Shown here piece by piece: positions 55,733-64,000 of a DNA stretch of 64,000 nucleotides (position 1 is its first letter; every line of letters starts with the position of its first letter). The DNA lies in contig NZ_LAHO01000003.1 of NCBI RefSeq assembly GCF_000987775.1, positions 248,001 through 312,000 of the forward strand, in the 5' to 3' direction. The position numbers and the translations under genes were made by a program. The stretch comes from Arsukibacterium ikkense (GTDB lineage Bacteria; Pseudomonadota; Gammaproteobacteria; Enterobacterales; Alteromonadaceae). The notes below the pieces were generated by a model. That model was given only the letters and a program-made list of their open reading frames with translations, had not been told where the DNA came from and searched no databases.

Positions 55733-56665
55733 ATGAGTGTTTTCAGTAATGTGTTAGTGGTGCTTGACCCGACTGACGATCAGCAAAAGGCTCTGAATCG
55801 GGCTTTAGAGTTTGCCCGCAAACAACCTTGTAAGCTAACTGCATTCTTGTCGGTATATGACTTTTCCTATGAAATGACCACTATGCTATCAGGAGATGAG
55901 CGGGAGTCGATGCGCCAGGCGGTGATCCATGACCGCGAGCTTTGGGTTAGCGAACTGATCAGTGATGCCAGAAATCAGGGCATTGCGATTGAGTTAAAGG
56001 TGGTGTGGCATAACCGGCCTTTTGAAGCCATCGTCCATCAGGTGCTGGAGCAACAATTTGATTTGGTTATCAAAGGCACCCACAACCACGATATTTTAAA
56101 ATCAATGATCTTTACTCCCACCGACTGGCATGTTTTGCGTAAATGCCCTTGCGCCGTACTGCTGGTAAAAGAACATGAATGGCCTGAAAATGGCAATATT
56201 ATAGCGGCTGTCAATGCCGGCAGTGAGCAAGAGCACCATCAATCACTGAATCAGCGGGTGATCAGCAACGCCAAAGCCATGGCAGAGGTGCTGCAAGGCC
56301 AGGTGCATCTGGTCAATGCGTTTCCCGGTACCCCAGTCAATATCGCAATAGAGATCCCTGAGTTTAATCCACAGCAATACAACAGTGCCATGCGCCGCCA
56401 TCACGAAAATGCTGTCGCTGAGTTGGCAAAACAATATGATATAGCTGAACACTATACCCACGTGCTGGAGGGCATGCCCGAAGATATTATTCCGCAGCAG
56501 GCCACTGAACTCGATGCGGAAATGGTGGTGATTGGCACTATTGGCCGCACCGGGCTGTCTGCTGCCATTATCGGCAATACTGCCGAGCATTTAATAGACC
56601 AGCTGGATTGTGATGTATTAGCGCTAAAACCAGCAAACTTTGTCAGCCCCCTCGATAAACATTAA
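55733..56665 (+). CDS. uspE: Universal stress protein UspE
   Basis: 310 residues made of two tandem Usp domains (about 3-145 and 155-300). The first has the VVLDPTDDQQKALNRALEF start; the second carries the HVLEGMPEDIIPQQATELDAEMVVIGTIGRTGLSAAIIGNTAEHLIDQLDCDVLALKP segment with the G-x2-G-x9-G-[ST] type ATP-site region. Matches E. coli UspE (YdaA), which follows fnr in the same order. Roles in motility, aggregation and DNA-damage resistance are reported in E. coli. Confidence 0.93.
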   Translation: MSVFSNVLVVLDPTDDQQKALNRALEFARKQPCKLTAFLSVYDFSYEMTTMLSGDERESMRQAVIHDRELWVSELISDARNQGIAIELKVVWHNRPFEAIVHQVLEQQFDLVIKGTHNHDILKSMIFTPTDWHVLRKCPCAVLLVKEHEWPENGNIIAAVNAGSEQEHHQSLNQRVISNAKAMAEVLQGQVHLVNAFPGTPVNIAIEIPEFNPQQYNSAMRRHHENAVAELAKQYDIAEHYTHVLEGMPEDIIPQQATELDAEMVVIGTIGRTGLSAAIIGNTAEHLIDQLDCDVLALKPANFVSPLDKH

Positions 56666-56680
56666 AATCCGCTCTATGGT

Positions 56681-56716
56681 AATGGCGCACTCTTGGTTAT
56701 AATGTGCGCCATTTTT
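56681..56716 (+). terminator. Terminator of uspE with a -10-like box in its loop
   Basis: The stem AATGGCGCAC / GTGCGCCATT (56681-56690, 56704-56713) is followed by TTT. Its loop contains TATAAT (56698-56703), a perfect -10 sequence for ttcA. Confidence 0.7.
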
Positions 56717-56735
56717 CTGTAGGGTTTTGGTAGTT

Positions 56736-57674
56736 ATGTCTCATGCAGCGCAAGCAAAAGCACAGTACAATTTAAATAAACTGCACAAGCGGCTGCGCCG
56801 TGGCGTTGGTCAGGCCATCAGTGATTTTGGTATGATAAGCGACGGTGACAAAATTATGGTGTGCTTATCGGGGGGCAAAGACTCCTACACCATGCTGGAT
56901 ATTCTGCTGAACATGCAACAATCTGCGCCGATTAACTTCAGCATCATTGCCGTAAATCTCGACCAGAAGCAGCCCGGCTTCCCGGCAGAGGTGTTACCTA
57001 ATTACCTGCAAGGTATTGGCGTCGATTACCAGATAGTAACAGAAGATACTTATGCCATTGTTAAAGATAAAATACCCGAAGGCAAAACTACCTGTTCTTT
57101 ATGTTCCAGGCTACGCCGCGGTATTTTGTACCGTACGGCCAAAGAGTTGGGCGCAACGAAAATAGCGCTGGGGCACCATCGGGATGATATGCTGGAAACG
57201 CTGTTTTTAAACATGTTTTATGGCGGCAAGATGAAGTCAATGCCACCAAAACTGATCAGTGATAATGGCGAACATATCGTGATCCGGCCGCTGGCCTATT
57301 GCAAAGAAAAAGACATTGAAAAATATGCGCAGGCGCGCCAGTTTCCGATCATTCCCTGTAATTTATGTGGCTCGCAGGACGGCCTGCAACGCCAGGTAAT
57401 AAAAGAAATGCTGCAAGACTGGGATAAACGTTTCCCCGGCCGGATTGAAACCATGTTTCAGGCGATGCAAAATGTGGTGCCATCACATTTAGCCGACAAC
57501 AGCTTGTTTGATTTTGCCGCGCTAAGTAAAGGCCATACTCTGGCACTGGAAGGTGATACCGCTTTTGATCATATCAGCGTACCTGCCGTGCCAGTGGGCT
57601 TAGCTAAAGACGATGAGGACGAGCCCGAACAGCACAGTGTCAGCAGCGGCGTGCAAATCGTGCAGTTAAGCTAA
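56736..57674 (+). CDS. ttcA: tRNA 2-thiocytidine biosynthesis protein TtcA
   Basis: Thiolates C32 in several tRNAs, using ATP and an iron-sulfur cluster. 312 residues from the ATG at 56736. The PP-loop SGGKDS is at 45-50; cysteines for cluster binding and catalysis are in [11 protein letters not shown] near 120 and [13 protein letters not shown] near 208. [26 protein letters not shown] is family-specific. A TTG at 56727 would add three residues. It lies downstream of uspE, but separated by a terminator. Confidence 0.96.
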   Translation: MSHAAQAKAQYNLNKLHKRLRRGVGQAISDFGMISDGDKIMVCLSGGKDSYTMLDILLNMQQSAPINFSIIAVNLDQKQPGFPAEVLPNYLQGIGVDYQIVTEDTYAIVKDKIPEGKTTCSLCSRLRRGILYRTAKELGATKIALGHHRDDMLETLFLNMFYGGKMKSMPPKLISDNGEHIVIRPLAYCKEKDIEKYAQARQFPIIPCNLCGSQDGLQRQVIKEMLQDWDKRFPGRIETMFQAMQNVVPSHLADNSLFDFAALSKGHTLALEGDTAFDHISVPAVPVGLAKDDEDEPEQHSVSSGVQIVQLS

Positions 57675-57717
57675 CTGCACAGGGTACCGACCAGTTGCTG
57701 TAGAAGCCAGCTGGCGG

Positions 57718-58581
57718 TTATTCTTCCAGAAAACGGCGGTTAAAGCGGATCATACTGCTTATTTCAGCAATATACTCTTCACCGCGCTCTGAATAGCGAC
57801 CCAGCCCGGCGGCCAGTGCTTCACCGCGGATGGGTTTGCGCTCAGCCCTTAACTGCGCCCGGATGTCTCTAAGCTGTTCATAGGTATGAAAGGTATTTAA
57901 ATTATAAAAATAACTACGGATACTTTGTTCCGGAGTCGAAAATTTAGCGACTTCATGGCTTTGATCCTCGCCGCGGCTCAGTGGTACCAGGCCACAGCCT
58001 TCACGAAAACACCACTGACCGAAAAAATTAAAACCTTCAACGGCAAAGCGGCTGGTACCCCAGGCCGATTCATTTGCTGCCTGCATTAATACTAAACTGG
58101 CCGGTAGAATATCCACCCGCTTTAACAATTCGCCCAGCATTTGTGGATCTGACTCAGCGACATTCATCCGGAACTCATCATACAAACTATACAAAAAAGC
58201 ATATTCCTCAACTGTTAGCCGTTGGTTTTTATGCTTTTTCTCTGCAAGTTCCAGCAGTTGCTGACGTAAGTAACGTAGCCGGTTGTTCTCGCGTTGCACA
58301 TGCGGTCGCAAATAGTTAAAAAACGCCCTTTTCTTAGCATTGGTATCGTTAATGGCATCAAAGTCCGGCAAGGGCATAAAGGCTATTGCCGGCTCGGTAT
58401 AAGCTAAACGCTCCAGCACTTTTTTCTGATCTGCCTGGCTTAGCGCGGCAATTCTGCCTGGCTTTTGCCACTCGTCCAGCGAGTCTTGCTGCGGCACAGG
58501 TTGCAACCCAACAAAGGGACTTAACGCCGCAAACCCCACCATTAGCCAGCCCACTACTATTACGCTTTTTTTAATCAACAC
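57718..58581 (-). CDS. Bax-like glucosaminidase-family protein
   Basis: 287 residues matching E. coli Bax in size. An N-terminal hydrophobic segment (about 8-25) is a signal or anchor; the C-terminal half has the glucosaminidase domain (LVLMQAANESAWGTSRFAVEGFNFFGQWCF, with the catalytic Glu in ANESAWG). It is likely to cleave peptidoglycan in the periplasm. Two cysteines (WCFREGCGL) could form a disulfide. Convergent with ttcA. Confidence 0.88.
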   Translation of the reverse strand: MLIKKSVIVVGWLMVGFAALSPFVGLQPVPQQDSLDEWQKPGRIAALSQADQKKVLERLAYTEPAIAFMPLPDFDAINDTNAKKRAFFNYLRPHVQRENNRLRYLRQQLLELAEKKHKNQRLTVEEYAFLYSLYDEFRMNVAESDPQMLGELLKRVDILPASLVLMQAANESAWGTSRFAVEGFNFFGQWCFREGCGLVPLSRGEDQSHEVAKFSTPEQSIRSYFYNLNTFHTYEQLRDIRAQLRAERKPIRGEALAAGLGRYSERGEEYIAEISSMIRFNRRFLEE

Positions 58582-58824
58582 ATCACCACTTGATTTTGCA
58601 GTTTTAAGCCTGCCTCTACTGGCAAATTCATTAACTGTCTGTCGTTATCCTGGCGTATTTTAGCCTTTGCTTGCGTCAGATTGAACTAAAAAAAACTTTA
58701 AGCACTATTTCAGATAATTTTATGCCCTGTCGCATTGCAAATTGGCCGCGGTTATGTGACAACTACACTTTGAATTTTAGCTATCTGGATGGATATAACT
58801 TTAGGGGGCAACACTGTTCTTGCT

Positions 58825-60039
58825 ATGAAACCAATAGAGCGCTCAACCAAACTCGATGGAGTCTGTTACGACATTCGTGGCCCTGTGGCACGGGAAGCTA
58901 AACGGATGGAAGAAGAAGGCCACCGTATTTTAAAGCTGAATATTGGCAATCCGGCGCCTTTTGGCTTTGAAGCACCGGACGAAATACTCAAGCATGTGAT
59001 CCATAATCTGCCAACCGCACAAGGCTATTCTGACTCGCAAGGCATTTACCCGGCACGGGTCGCCGTGGCACAGTATTATCAGCAGCGCGGTATTCTGGGT
59101 GCTGACGCAGACGATGTCTATATTGGTAATGGTGTGTCAGAGCTTATTCTAATGTCATTACAGGCGCTGTTAAATAACGGCGATGAAGTACTTATCCCCT
59201 CCCCCGACTATCCGCTATGGACCGCCGCTGTTAACCTGGCTGGCGGCAAAGCGGTGCATTATCGCTGCGACGAACAACAAGACTGGTATCCGGATCTGGC
59301 TGATGTAAAAGCTAACATCAGTAAGAAAACCAAAGCTATTGTGCTGATTAACCCGAATAACCCCACCGGCGCGGTTTATGATAAAGCCTTTTTACTGGAA
59401 CTATTGAAAATTGCCCGCGAGCACCGGCTGGTAGTACTAAGCGATGAAATTTACGACAAAGTACTGTTTGATGGCACTGAGCATATCAGTACTGCCTCAC
59501 TGGCCGATGATTTAGTTATGTTAACCTTTGGCGGCTTATCAAAAAACTACCGGATTGCCGGTTTTCGGGTTGGCTGGTTGTTTATATCCGGCGCAAAAAA
59601 AATGGCGCAGCATTACATTGAAGGTTTAAATGTACTGGCCTCAATGCGGCTGTGTGCCAATGTCCCCTGCCAGCATGCAGTGCAAACTGCATTAGGTGGC
59701 TATCAGAGCATTAATGAGCTGGTGGTGCCAGGTGGCCGCTTATATGAACAAATGGACTTAGCCCATAAGCTGGTGACTGAGATCGACGGTTTAAGCTGCT
59801 TCCGGCCCAAAGGCGCCATGTACTTATTTCCCAAAATAGACCGCAAAAAAATCCGGATTAAAGACGATGAGTTATTTGTGCTGGATTTTTTGCGCCAACA
59901 TAAGGTATTGCTAGTTCATGGCCGGGCTTTTAACTGGCCAGAGCCTGACCATTTCAGGGTAGTCTTTCTACCTCATAAAGAGCAACTGCAAGCTGCACTG
60001 GCTAAGCTGGCGCAATTTTTACCTGGCTATAGCCAATAA
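58825..60039 (+). CDS. alaA: Glutamate-pyruvate aminotransferase AlaA
   Basis: PLP-dependent alanine aminotransferase: pyruvate plus glutamate to alanine plus 2-oxoglutarate. 404 residues from the ATG at 58825, which aligns with E. coli AlaA (MSPIEKSSKLENVCYDIRGPV). INPNNPTGAVY, SDEIYDKVLFD and FGGLSKNYRIAGFRVGW (PLP Lys in GLSKNY) are diagnostic. Its stop overlaps the ATG of the alanine symporter, a functional pair for alanine metabolism. Confidence 0.95.
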   Translation: MKPIERSTKLDGVCYDIRGPVAREAKRMEEEGHRILKLNIGNPAPFGFEAPDEILKHVIHNLPTAQGYSDSQGIYPARVAVAQYYQQRGILGADADDVYIGNGVSELILMSLQALLNNGDEVLIPSPDYPLWTAAVNLAGGKAVHYRCDEQQDWYPDLADVKANISKKTKAIVLINPNNPTGAVYDKAFLLELLKIAREHRLVVLSDEIYDKVLFDGTEHISTASLADDLVMLTFGGLSKNYRIAGFRVGWLFISGAKKMAQHYIEGLNVLASMRLCANVPCQHAVQTALGGYQSINELVVPGGRLYEQMDLAHKLVTEIDGLSCFRPKGAMYLFPKIDRKKIRIKDDELFVLDFLRQHKVLLVHGRAFNWPEPDHFRVVFLPHKEQLQAALAKLAQFLPGYSQ

Positions 60040-61427
60040 TGGTGGGGTTTTCATTCCAACAGGCGTTTGAAAGCCTGACCTCAAAGCTGGCGGCTGTGGT
60101 TTTTTATGCTTTTGAGATTAATGGCGTAGCCATACCCATGGTGTTGCTTTGGCTGATCAGTGGTGCCCTGGTTTTCACCTGCTACCTGGGGTTTATTAAT
60201 GTCCGGGGTTTTGGCCATGCTGTCGGTTTACTGAAAAATAATAAGCGCAGCAGTGACAGCGGCGAAATTTCACCCTTTCAGGCGTTAACCACCGCGCTGT
60301 CGGGTACGGTTGGTACCGGCAATATTGCCGGCGTGGCGATTGCTATCAGCCTGGGCGGGCCCGGCGCCACGTTCTGGATGATAGTGGCGGGCTTGCTCGG
60401 CATGTCTACCAAGTTCGTTGAATGTACCCTGGCAGTAAAATACCGGCAAATAAACGCAGATGGCAGCGTGTCCGGTGGCCCGATGTACTACATTAAGGCC
60501 GCGCTGGATAAATTTAATTTGCCGCTAACCGGCACTATACTGGCCATGGCGTTTTCGGTATTTGTTATTTTCGGCTCGGCTGGTTTTGTGCATGTTAATC
60601 AGGGTTTTGTGCAGGTAAAAACGGTAACCGGTTTTGATAATGCCTGGTTGTTTGGCGCTATTTACGGCCTGTTAGTTGGCGCGGTAATTATTGGTGGCTT
60701 AAAAAGTATCGCCCGGGTAACCAGTAAACTGGTACCCCTGATGTGTGGTATTTATCTGGCTGCATCGCTGCTGGTGATGTTTACCCACGCCAGTGCTATT
60801 CCCTCAGCGCTGTGGTTAATTGTTCAAGGTGCTTTTACGCCAGAGGCAGGCTATGGCGGTTTTATTGGCGTGCTTATTCAGGGTTTTCGGCGCGCGGCCT
60901 ACTCCAACGAAGCGGGTATTGGCTCATCGCCGATTGCCCATGCCGCCGCACAAACTAAAGATCCGGTAAGCCAGGGTTTTGTCGGCTTGCTGGAGCCATT
61001 TATTGATACCGTGGTAATTTGTACCATTACCGCTTTAGTGATCATTTTAACCGGCGCTTATCAAACCCCGGGCCTGGACGGCGTACAAATTACCTCGGGG
61101 GCTTTTGCCTCAGTAGTAAGCTGGTTCCCCTGGGTGTTAATGGTGGCGCTGCTGCTGTTTGGCTTTTCGACGGTGATCAGCTGGTCATATTATGGTTTAA
61201 CCGGCTGGCGCTATCTGGTGGGCCAGGATAAACGTTTAACTAAGCTATATAAGGTACTATTTTGTTTGATAGTGTCTATCGGCGCGGTACCTAATGTGAT
61301 GGCGGTATTCGATTTTATTGATTCAATGATTTTCTTAATGGCGGTGCCCAATATTCTGGCGTTGTATCTGCTACTGCCCGAGGTCAAGGCCGATTTAACC
61401 GCTTATTGGCAAAAGCTGCCACGTTAG
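60039..61427 (+). CDS. AGCS-family sodium:alanine/glycine symporter
   Basis: 462 residues with about eleven membrane helices. Segments typical of AGCS/DAACS carriers are ALTTALSGTVGTGNIAGVAIAI (ion site), PGATFWMIVAGLLGMSTKFVECTLAVKYR, SGGPMYYIKAAL and RRAAYSNEAGIGSSPIAHAAA. It takes up alanine and/or glycine with Na+. The ATG at 60039 overlaps the alaA stop, so translation is coupled. A hairpin spans its stop codon. Confidence 0.92.
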   Translation: MVGFSFQQAFESLTSKLAAVVFYAFEINGVAIPMVLLWLISGALVFTCYLGFINVRGFGHAVGLLKNNKRSSDSGEISPFQALTTALSGTVGTGNIAGVAIAISLGGPGATFWMIVAGLLGMSTKFVECTLAVKYRQINADGSVSGGPMYYIKAALDKFNLPLTGTILAMAFSVFVIFGSAGFVHVNQGFVQVKTVTGFDNAWLFGAIYGLLVGAVIIGGLKSIARVTSKLVPLMCGIYLAASLLVMFTHASAIPSALWLIVQGAFTPEAGYGGFIGVLIQGFRRAAYSNEAGIGSSPIAHAAAQTKDPVSQGFVGLLEPFIDTVVICTITALVIILTGAYQTPGLDGVQITSGAFASVVSWFPWVLMVALLLFGFSTVISWSYYGLTGWRYLVGQDKRLTKLYKVLFCLIVSIGAVPNVMAVFDFIDSMIFLMAVPNILALYLLLPEVKADLTAYWQKLPR

Positions 61428-61441
61428 CTTGCTAACGTGGC
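61418..61441. repeat. Hairpin across the symporter stop codon
   Basis: GCCACGTTAGC / GCTAACGTGGC (61418-61428, 61431-61441) is an 11-bp perfect inverted repeat with a 2-base gap. It covers the TAG stop. No T-run follows on the plus strand; it may block readthrough or mark the mRNA end between convergent alanine symporter and yebG. Confidence 0.55.
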
Positions 61442-61490
61442 ATGCCGTATGAACAGGCATTTGGCTTCAACAGCACAAATAATACGCAGC

Positions 61491-61832
61491 TTAAGCAGCT
61501 TGCTCAGTGGCCGGCTTTTTCTCAGCCTTTGCCGGCTCAGCTTTTAATTGAGTTTTGCTTTGCCCCACCGCGGGCTGTTCGGTGTTAACGACAGCTTTTG
61601 CCGGCTTTTTGGCGCCTAACGCAACCAATAAGGCGTCTTTGTGTTGTGCCAGATACAATGCCAGCGCCTCAGTTTGCGCTTCGTCAGCCAGTAAGGTGCT
61701 GGCGCTTAACATACCGGCTAACTCATCTGCGGTATCGAGCATTTTGTCATAGGCATCGGCCTCCGCTTTTGAGGTAAAGGTCATCTTTTCTACTCCGTTG
61801 CGCTCTACAATGTATTTAGTTACCACTGCCAT
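61491..61832 (-). CDS. yebG: YebG family DNA damage-inducible protein
   Basis: 113 residues. The N-terminal 35 match E. coli YebG closely (MAVVTKYIVERNGVEKM, FTSKAEADAYDKMLDTADEL), followed by EALALYLAQHKDALL; the Lys/Ala/Glu-rich C-terminal tail is longer and of low complexity. In E. coli yebG is part of the LexA (SOS) regulon and its product is of unknown function. The LexA box and promoter upstream confirm SOS control here. Confidence 0.92.
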   Translation of the reverse strand: MAVVTKYIVERNGVEKMTFTSKAEADAYDKMLDTADELAGMLSASTLLADEAQTEALALYLAQHKDALLVALGAKKPAKAVVNTEQPAVGQSKTQLKAEPAKAEKKPATEQAA

Positions 61833-61856
61833 TTCATTGCCCCTGATTAATTTTAA

Positions 61857-61872
61857 CTGTTATTTTATACAG
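61857..61872 (-). promoter_or_regulatory. LexA operator (SOS box) of yebG
   Basis: CTGTATAAAATAACAG on the minus strand fits the LexA pattern CTG-N10-CAG with an AT-rich core. It is centred about 32 bases before the yebG ATG and covers the -10 box, a classical repressing position. Confidence 0.85.
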
Positions 61873-61892
61873 TATAAAAAGCAGCTTGTCGA
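61864..61892 (-). promoter_or_regulatory. yebG promoter
   Basis: Minus-strand -35 TCGACA (61887-61892) and -10 TATAAA (61864-61869) are separated by exactly 17 bases. The -10 lies inside the LexA box. Confidence 0.7.
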
Positions 61893-61968
61893 GTGCTCGA
61901 AATAAAATCGATTGTCGCGTAGTATAGAGACTGTTAAGTGGACATTTTTTTCATGATTAAGGAAGGTT

Positions 61969-63219
61969 ATGACAGCAAGGTGGTCAGCGCGCTATTCAGA
62001 GGGCAGCCATGACAGGCCCAACGATCAACGCTCGCCGTGGCAGCGCGACCGGGCCCGCATATTGCACTCGGCCGCGTTTCGGCGGCTGCAATCGAAAACC
62101 CAGATTTTAGGCATTGGCCAGAACGACTTTTACCGGACCCGGCTGACGCATTCGTTAGAGGCCGCGCAAATAGGTACCGGCTTAGTCAGCCAACTTGTTA
62201 AAAAATCTGCAGCGCAGATCCAGCCGATATTGCCGGACGCCAGCCTGATGGAAGCACTGTGCCTGGCGCACGATATTGGCCACCCGCCTTTTGGCCATGG
62301 TGGTGAAACCGCACTGAATTACAAAATGCTGGCTGCAGGCGGCTTTGAAGGCAATGGCCAGACCTTACGGATAGTGGCCAAGCTTGAGCCTTACACCCAA
62401 CAGCATGGTATGGATTTGGCCAGACGCACCCTGTTGGGTTTATTAAAATACCCGGTATTGCAACCGCCGTTGCCGATACCTGCCGGCTCAGTAAACCCGT
62501 TAAACCTGAATAACTGGAAACCGGCCAAGGCTATTTTTCAGGCTGACGCCGATATTCTGGACTGGGTGCTGCAGCCACTTAGCGCAGCAGATCGTGATGC
62601 CTTTCAGCAGGTGGATACTCTGGAGCAGTCGCCTTTTATTAAATCACGGTATAAATCGCTGGATGCGTCCATCATGGAGCTGGCAGATGATATCGCCTAT
62701 GGCGTGCACGATTTAGAGGATGCTATCGTACTGGGTAATGTCAGCTATGAGCAATGGCTGCACTACACCGGTGATGATATGCAGCAAATTGGCGTCAAAC
62801 TGTTCAGTAACGAGCACCATATCCGCAAAGATGCCATCGGCTCTCTGGTTAACCGGCTGATTACCTCGGTTGAGGTGTATCAGGCGTTGCCGGAAGCCAG
62901 CGAACCACTTATCCGTTTTAATGCCCGGCTGCCCAGTGTGGAAACTGCAGTGTTACATAGCCTGAAACAGCTGGTATTTAATTGTGTGATTCGCCAGCCG
63001 TTAATTCAGCAGTCACGTTTTCGCTGCCAGAATATGTTATTGCAATTGTTTGATGCCTTTGCCTCTGATCCCAGCCGCTTGCTGCCATTAAATACCCAAC
63101 AGCGCTGGCATAGTGCCAGCGGGCAAGATGAAGGCCTGCGGGTAATTTGCGATTATATATCCGGCATGACCGACGATTATGCCGAGCGTATGCATAAAAC
63201 GTTGTTTGGCCCTCTTTAG
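61969..63219 (+). CDS. dGTPase-family HD-domain triphosphohydrolase
   Basis: 416 residues of the dGTPase family (type 2 Dgt-like), which splits dNTPs to nucleoside and triphosphate. HD-domain metal ligands are visible in LTHSLEAAQIG, CLAHDIGHPPFGHGGE (His-Asp pair) and MELADDIAYGVHDLED. The N-terminal RARILHSAAFRRLQSKTQIL is the dGTPase hallmark. Several relatives act in dNTP balance or limit phages by depleting dNTPs. It has AAGGA upstream of the ATG. Confidence 0.92.
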   Translation: MTARWSARYSEGSHDRPNDQRSPWQRDRARILHSAAFRRLQSKTQILGIGQNDFYRTRLTHSLEAAQIGTGLVSQLVKKSAAQIQPILPDASLMEALCLAHDIGHPPFGHGGETALNYKMLAAGGFEGNGQTLRIVAKLEPYTQQHGMDLARRTLLGLLKYPVLQPPLPIPAGSVNPLNLNNWKPAKAIFQADADILDWVLQPLSAADRDAFQQVDTLEQSPFIKSRYKSLDASIMELADDIAYGVHDLEDAIVLGNVSYEQWLHYTGDDMQQIGVKLFSNEHHIRKDAIGSLVNRLITSVEVYQALPEASEPLIRFNARLPSVETAVLHSLKQLVFNCVIRQPLIQQSRFRCQNMLLQLFDAFASDPSRLLPLNTQQRWHSASGQDEGLRVICDYISGMTDDYAERMHKTLFGPL

Positions 63220-63264
63220 CAACACATCAAGCACCCGACGCTGGCAGTTGCCGGCGCCATAGAC

Positions 63265-64000
63265 ATGGAGAAACCTGTCGTTTTGGATAAACTTCGTGTA
63301 CTGGCTGGCCCTGGCGCGCTGGCCCACATTCAGAAATATGGCTTGCAAGCCGACGATATTAGCGTGCTGGTAGGTGCCAGTGGTGGCCCAAAATGGTTTA
63401 GCTTATTTGGTTTGGATCAATATTTGCTGGGTGATTTTTTTGCCGCGCGGACTAAGCCGCTGCATTTGCTGGGCAGCTCAGCCGGCGCCTGGCGCTTTGC
63501 CTGTTATGCTCAGGCCGATGCTGTGGCAGCATCAGCCCGCTTTGCCAAAGCGTACGCTACTATTTGCTACCCGAAAGGCGCTGATATTCACGAAGTGACC
63601 CGCATTTCAGCGGCAATAATTGATGAGGTATTTCCGACAGATCAGCATGTTGCAGAGATGCTGGCTAACCCGGTAATGAAACTGAACCTGATAGTCGCCA
63701 AAGCAAAAGGGGTCAGCCGTAGCCAGCGCAAACTGGTGCAGGCTGCCGGCTTAACCCTGGCGGCCGGTGCCAATTTATTAAACCGGCGTTATCTGCAACA
63801 TTTTTACCAACGGGTACAGTTTTATCCTGAGCATAGCCCGGCGCCCTTTCATCACAATTCCGGCCTGTCTACTCAGCATGTGCCGCTAAGCCAGGCTAAT
63901 TTACGCCAGGCGCTAATGGCCAGCGGTTCTATCCCGTTAGTGCTGTCACCGGTACGTGATATTGCCGGTGCCGGCCCCGGTTTGTATTTTGATGGCGGCA
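63265..64000 (+). CDS. Patatin-like phospholipase family protein, 3' end outside the window
   Basis: From an ATG at 63265 the frame stays open to the window end, giving 245 visible codons. The N-terminal GASGGPKWFSL is the oxyanion glycine loop, and LGSSAGAWRF carries the G-x-S-x-G nucleophile serine. SAPFHHN and the final visible DGG are compatible with the patatin catalytic Asp motif D-G-[GA]. It is therefore probably an intact serine lipase/acyl hydrolase whose C-terminus is missing only because the window ends. No signal peptide is seen. Weak ribosome site, 45 bases after the dGTPase stop, so co-transcription is likely. Confidence 0.8.
   Translation, partial: MEKPVVLDKLRVLAGPGALAHIQKYGLQADDISVLVGASGGPKWFSLFGLDQYLLGDFFAARTKPLHLLGSSAGAWRFACYAQADAVAASARFAKAYATICYPKGADIHEVTRISAAIIDEVFPTDQHVAEMLANPVMKLNLIVAKAKGVSRSQRKLVQAAGLTLAAGANLLNRRYLQHFYQRVQFYPEHSPAPFHHNSGLSTQHVPLSQANLRQALMASGSIPLVLSPVRDIAGAGPGLYFDGG

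Overview
This window is a chromosomal segment of a gammaproteobacterium. Gene content and order suggest a marine or freshwater Alteromonadales/Chromatiaceae-type organism such as Rheinheimera, Alishewanella or Arsukibacterium; the genus is an inference from synteny and protein style, not from a search. Support comes from the uvrY-uvrC-pgsA-tRNA(Gly/Cys/Leu) and lrp-ftsK-lolA-rarA-serS blocks (as in E. coli), a yccA-tusDCBE block next to serS (Pseudomonas-like), ccoNOQP-ccoHIS-fnr-uspE-ttcA, gap-yeaD, alaA with an alanine symporter, and yebG. Almost everything is chromosomal housekeeping. I see no prophage, insertion sequence, CRISPR array or rRNA. Two genes are cut by the window edges (2-634 and 63265-64000).

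Layout. 1-2.9 kb: an edge-truncated unknown gene, rluF and a DASS-family carboxylate transporter. 2.97-7.2 kb (minus strand): uvrY-uvrC-pgsA followed by tRNA Gly-Cys-Leu-Gly, preceded by two identical tRNA-Ser(UGA) genes. 7.4-9.4 kb: yccA and the sulfur relay genes tusDCBE for tRNA 2-thiouridine. 9.4-16 kb (minus): serS, rarA, lolA, ftsK, lrp, with alanine dehydrogenase divergent from lrp. 17.5-19.9 kb: a CspA-family protein with a long leader, a long-form GAPDH and msrB. 20-24.6 kb: the least characterised stretch, with a small exported peptide, a YaeQ-family protein, three uncharacterised envelope proteins, a GGDEF cyclase and a Crp-like regulator. 25-35.3 kb: a mixed accessory-metabolism region (CoA transferase, LiaF-like protein, GFA protein, hydrolase, CHMI-like tautomerase, amidohydrolase with a membrane-embedded AraC regulator, GDPD, UMF1 transporter, HigBA). 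35.3-46.8 kb: carbon metabolism (gnd-purT; malQ-glgB-glgX; divergent gap-yeaD). 47.8-57.7 kb: the cbb3 oxidase and its assembly genes, then fnr, uspE and ttcA. 57.7-64 kb: a Bax-like glucosaminidase, alaA-alanine symporter, yebG with a LexA box, a dGTPase and a truncated patatin.

How the parts connect. The cco genes and fnr form a low-oxygen respiration module. The glycogen/maltodextrin operon and gap-yeaD share one divergent control region with two HexR-like palindromes, which suggests joint control by sugar-phosphate status. tusDCBE and ttcA both serve tRNA thiolation. Lrp/Ald and AlaA/symporter form two alanine nodes. I found no clearly new multi-gene system. The best candidates for undescribed biology are the 20-24.6 kb block of orphan envelope proteins around a diguanylate cyclase with a repeated N-terminal module, the 18-bp perfect palindrome before the CoA transferase, and the HexR-like double site.
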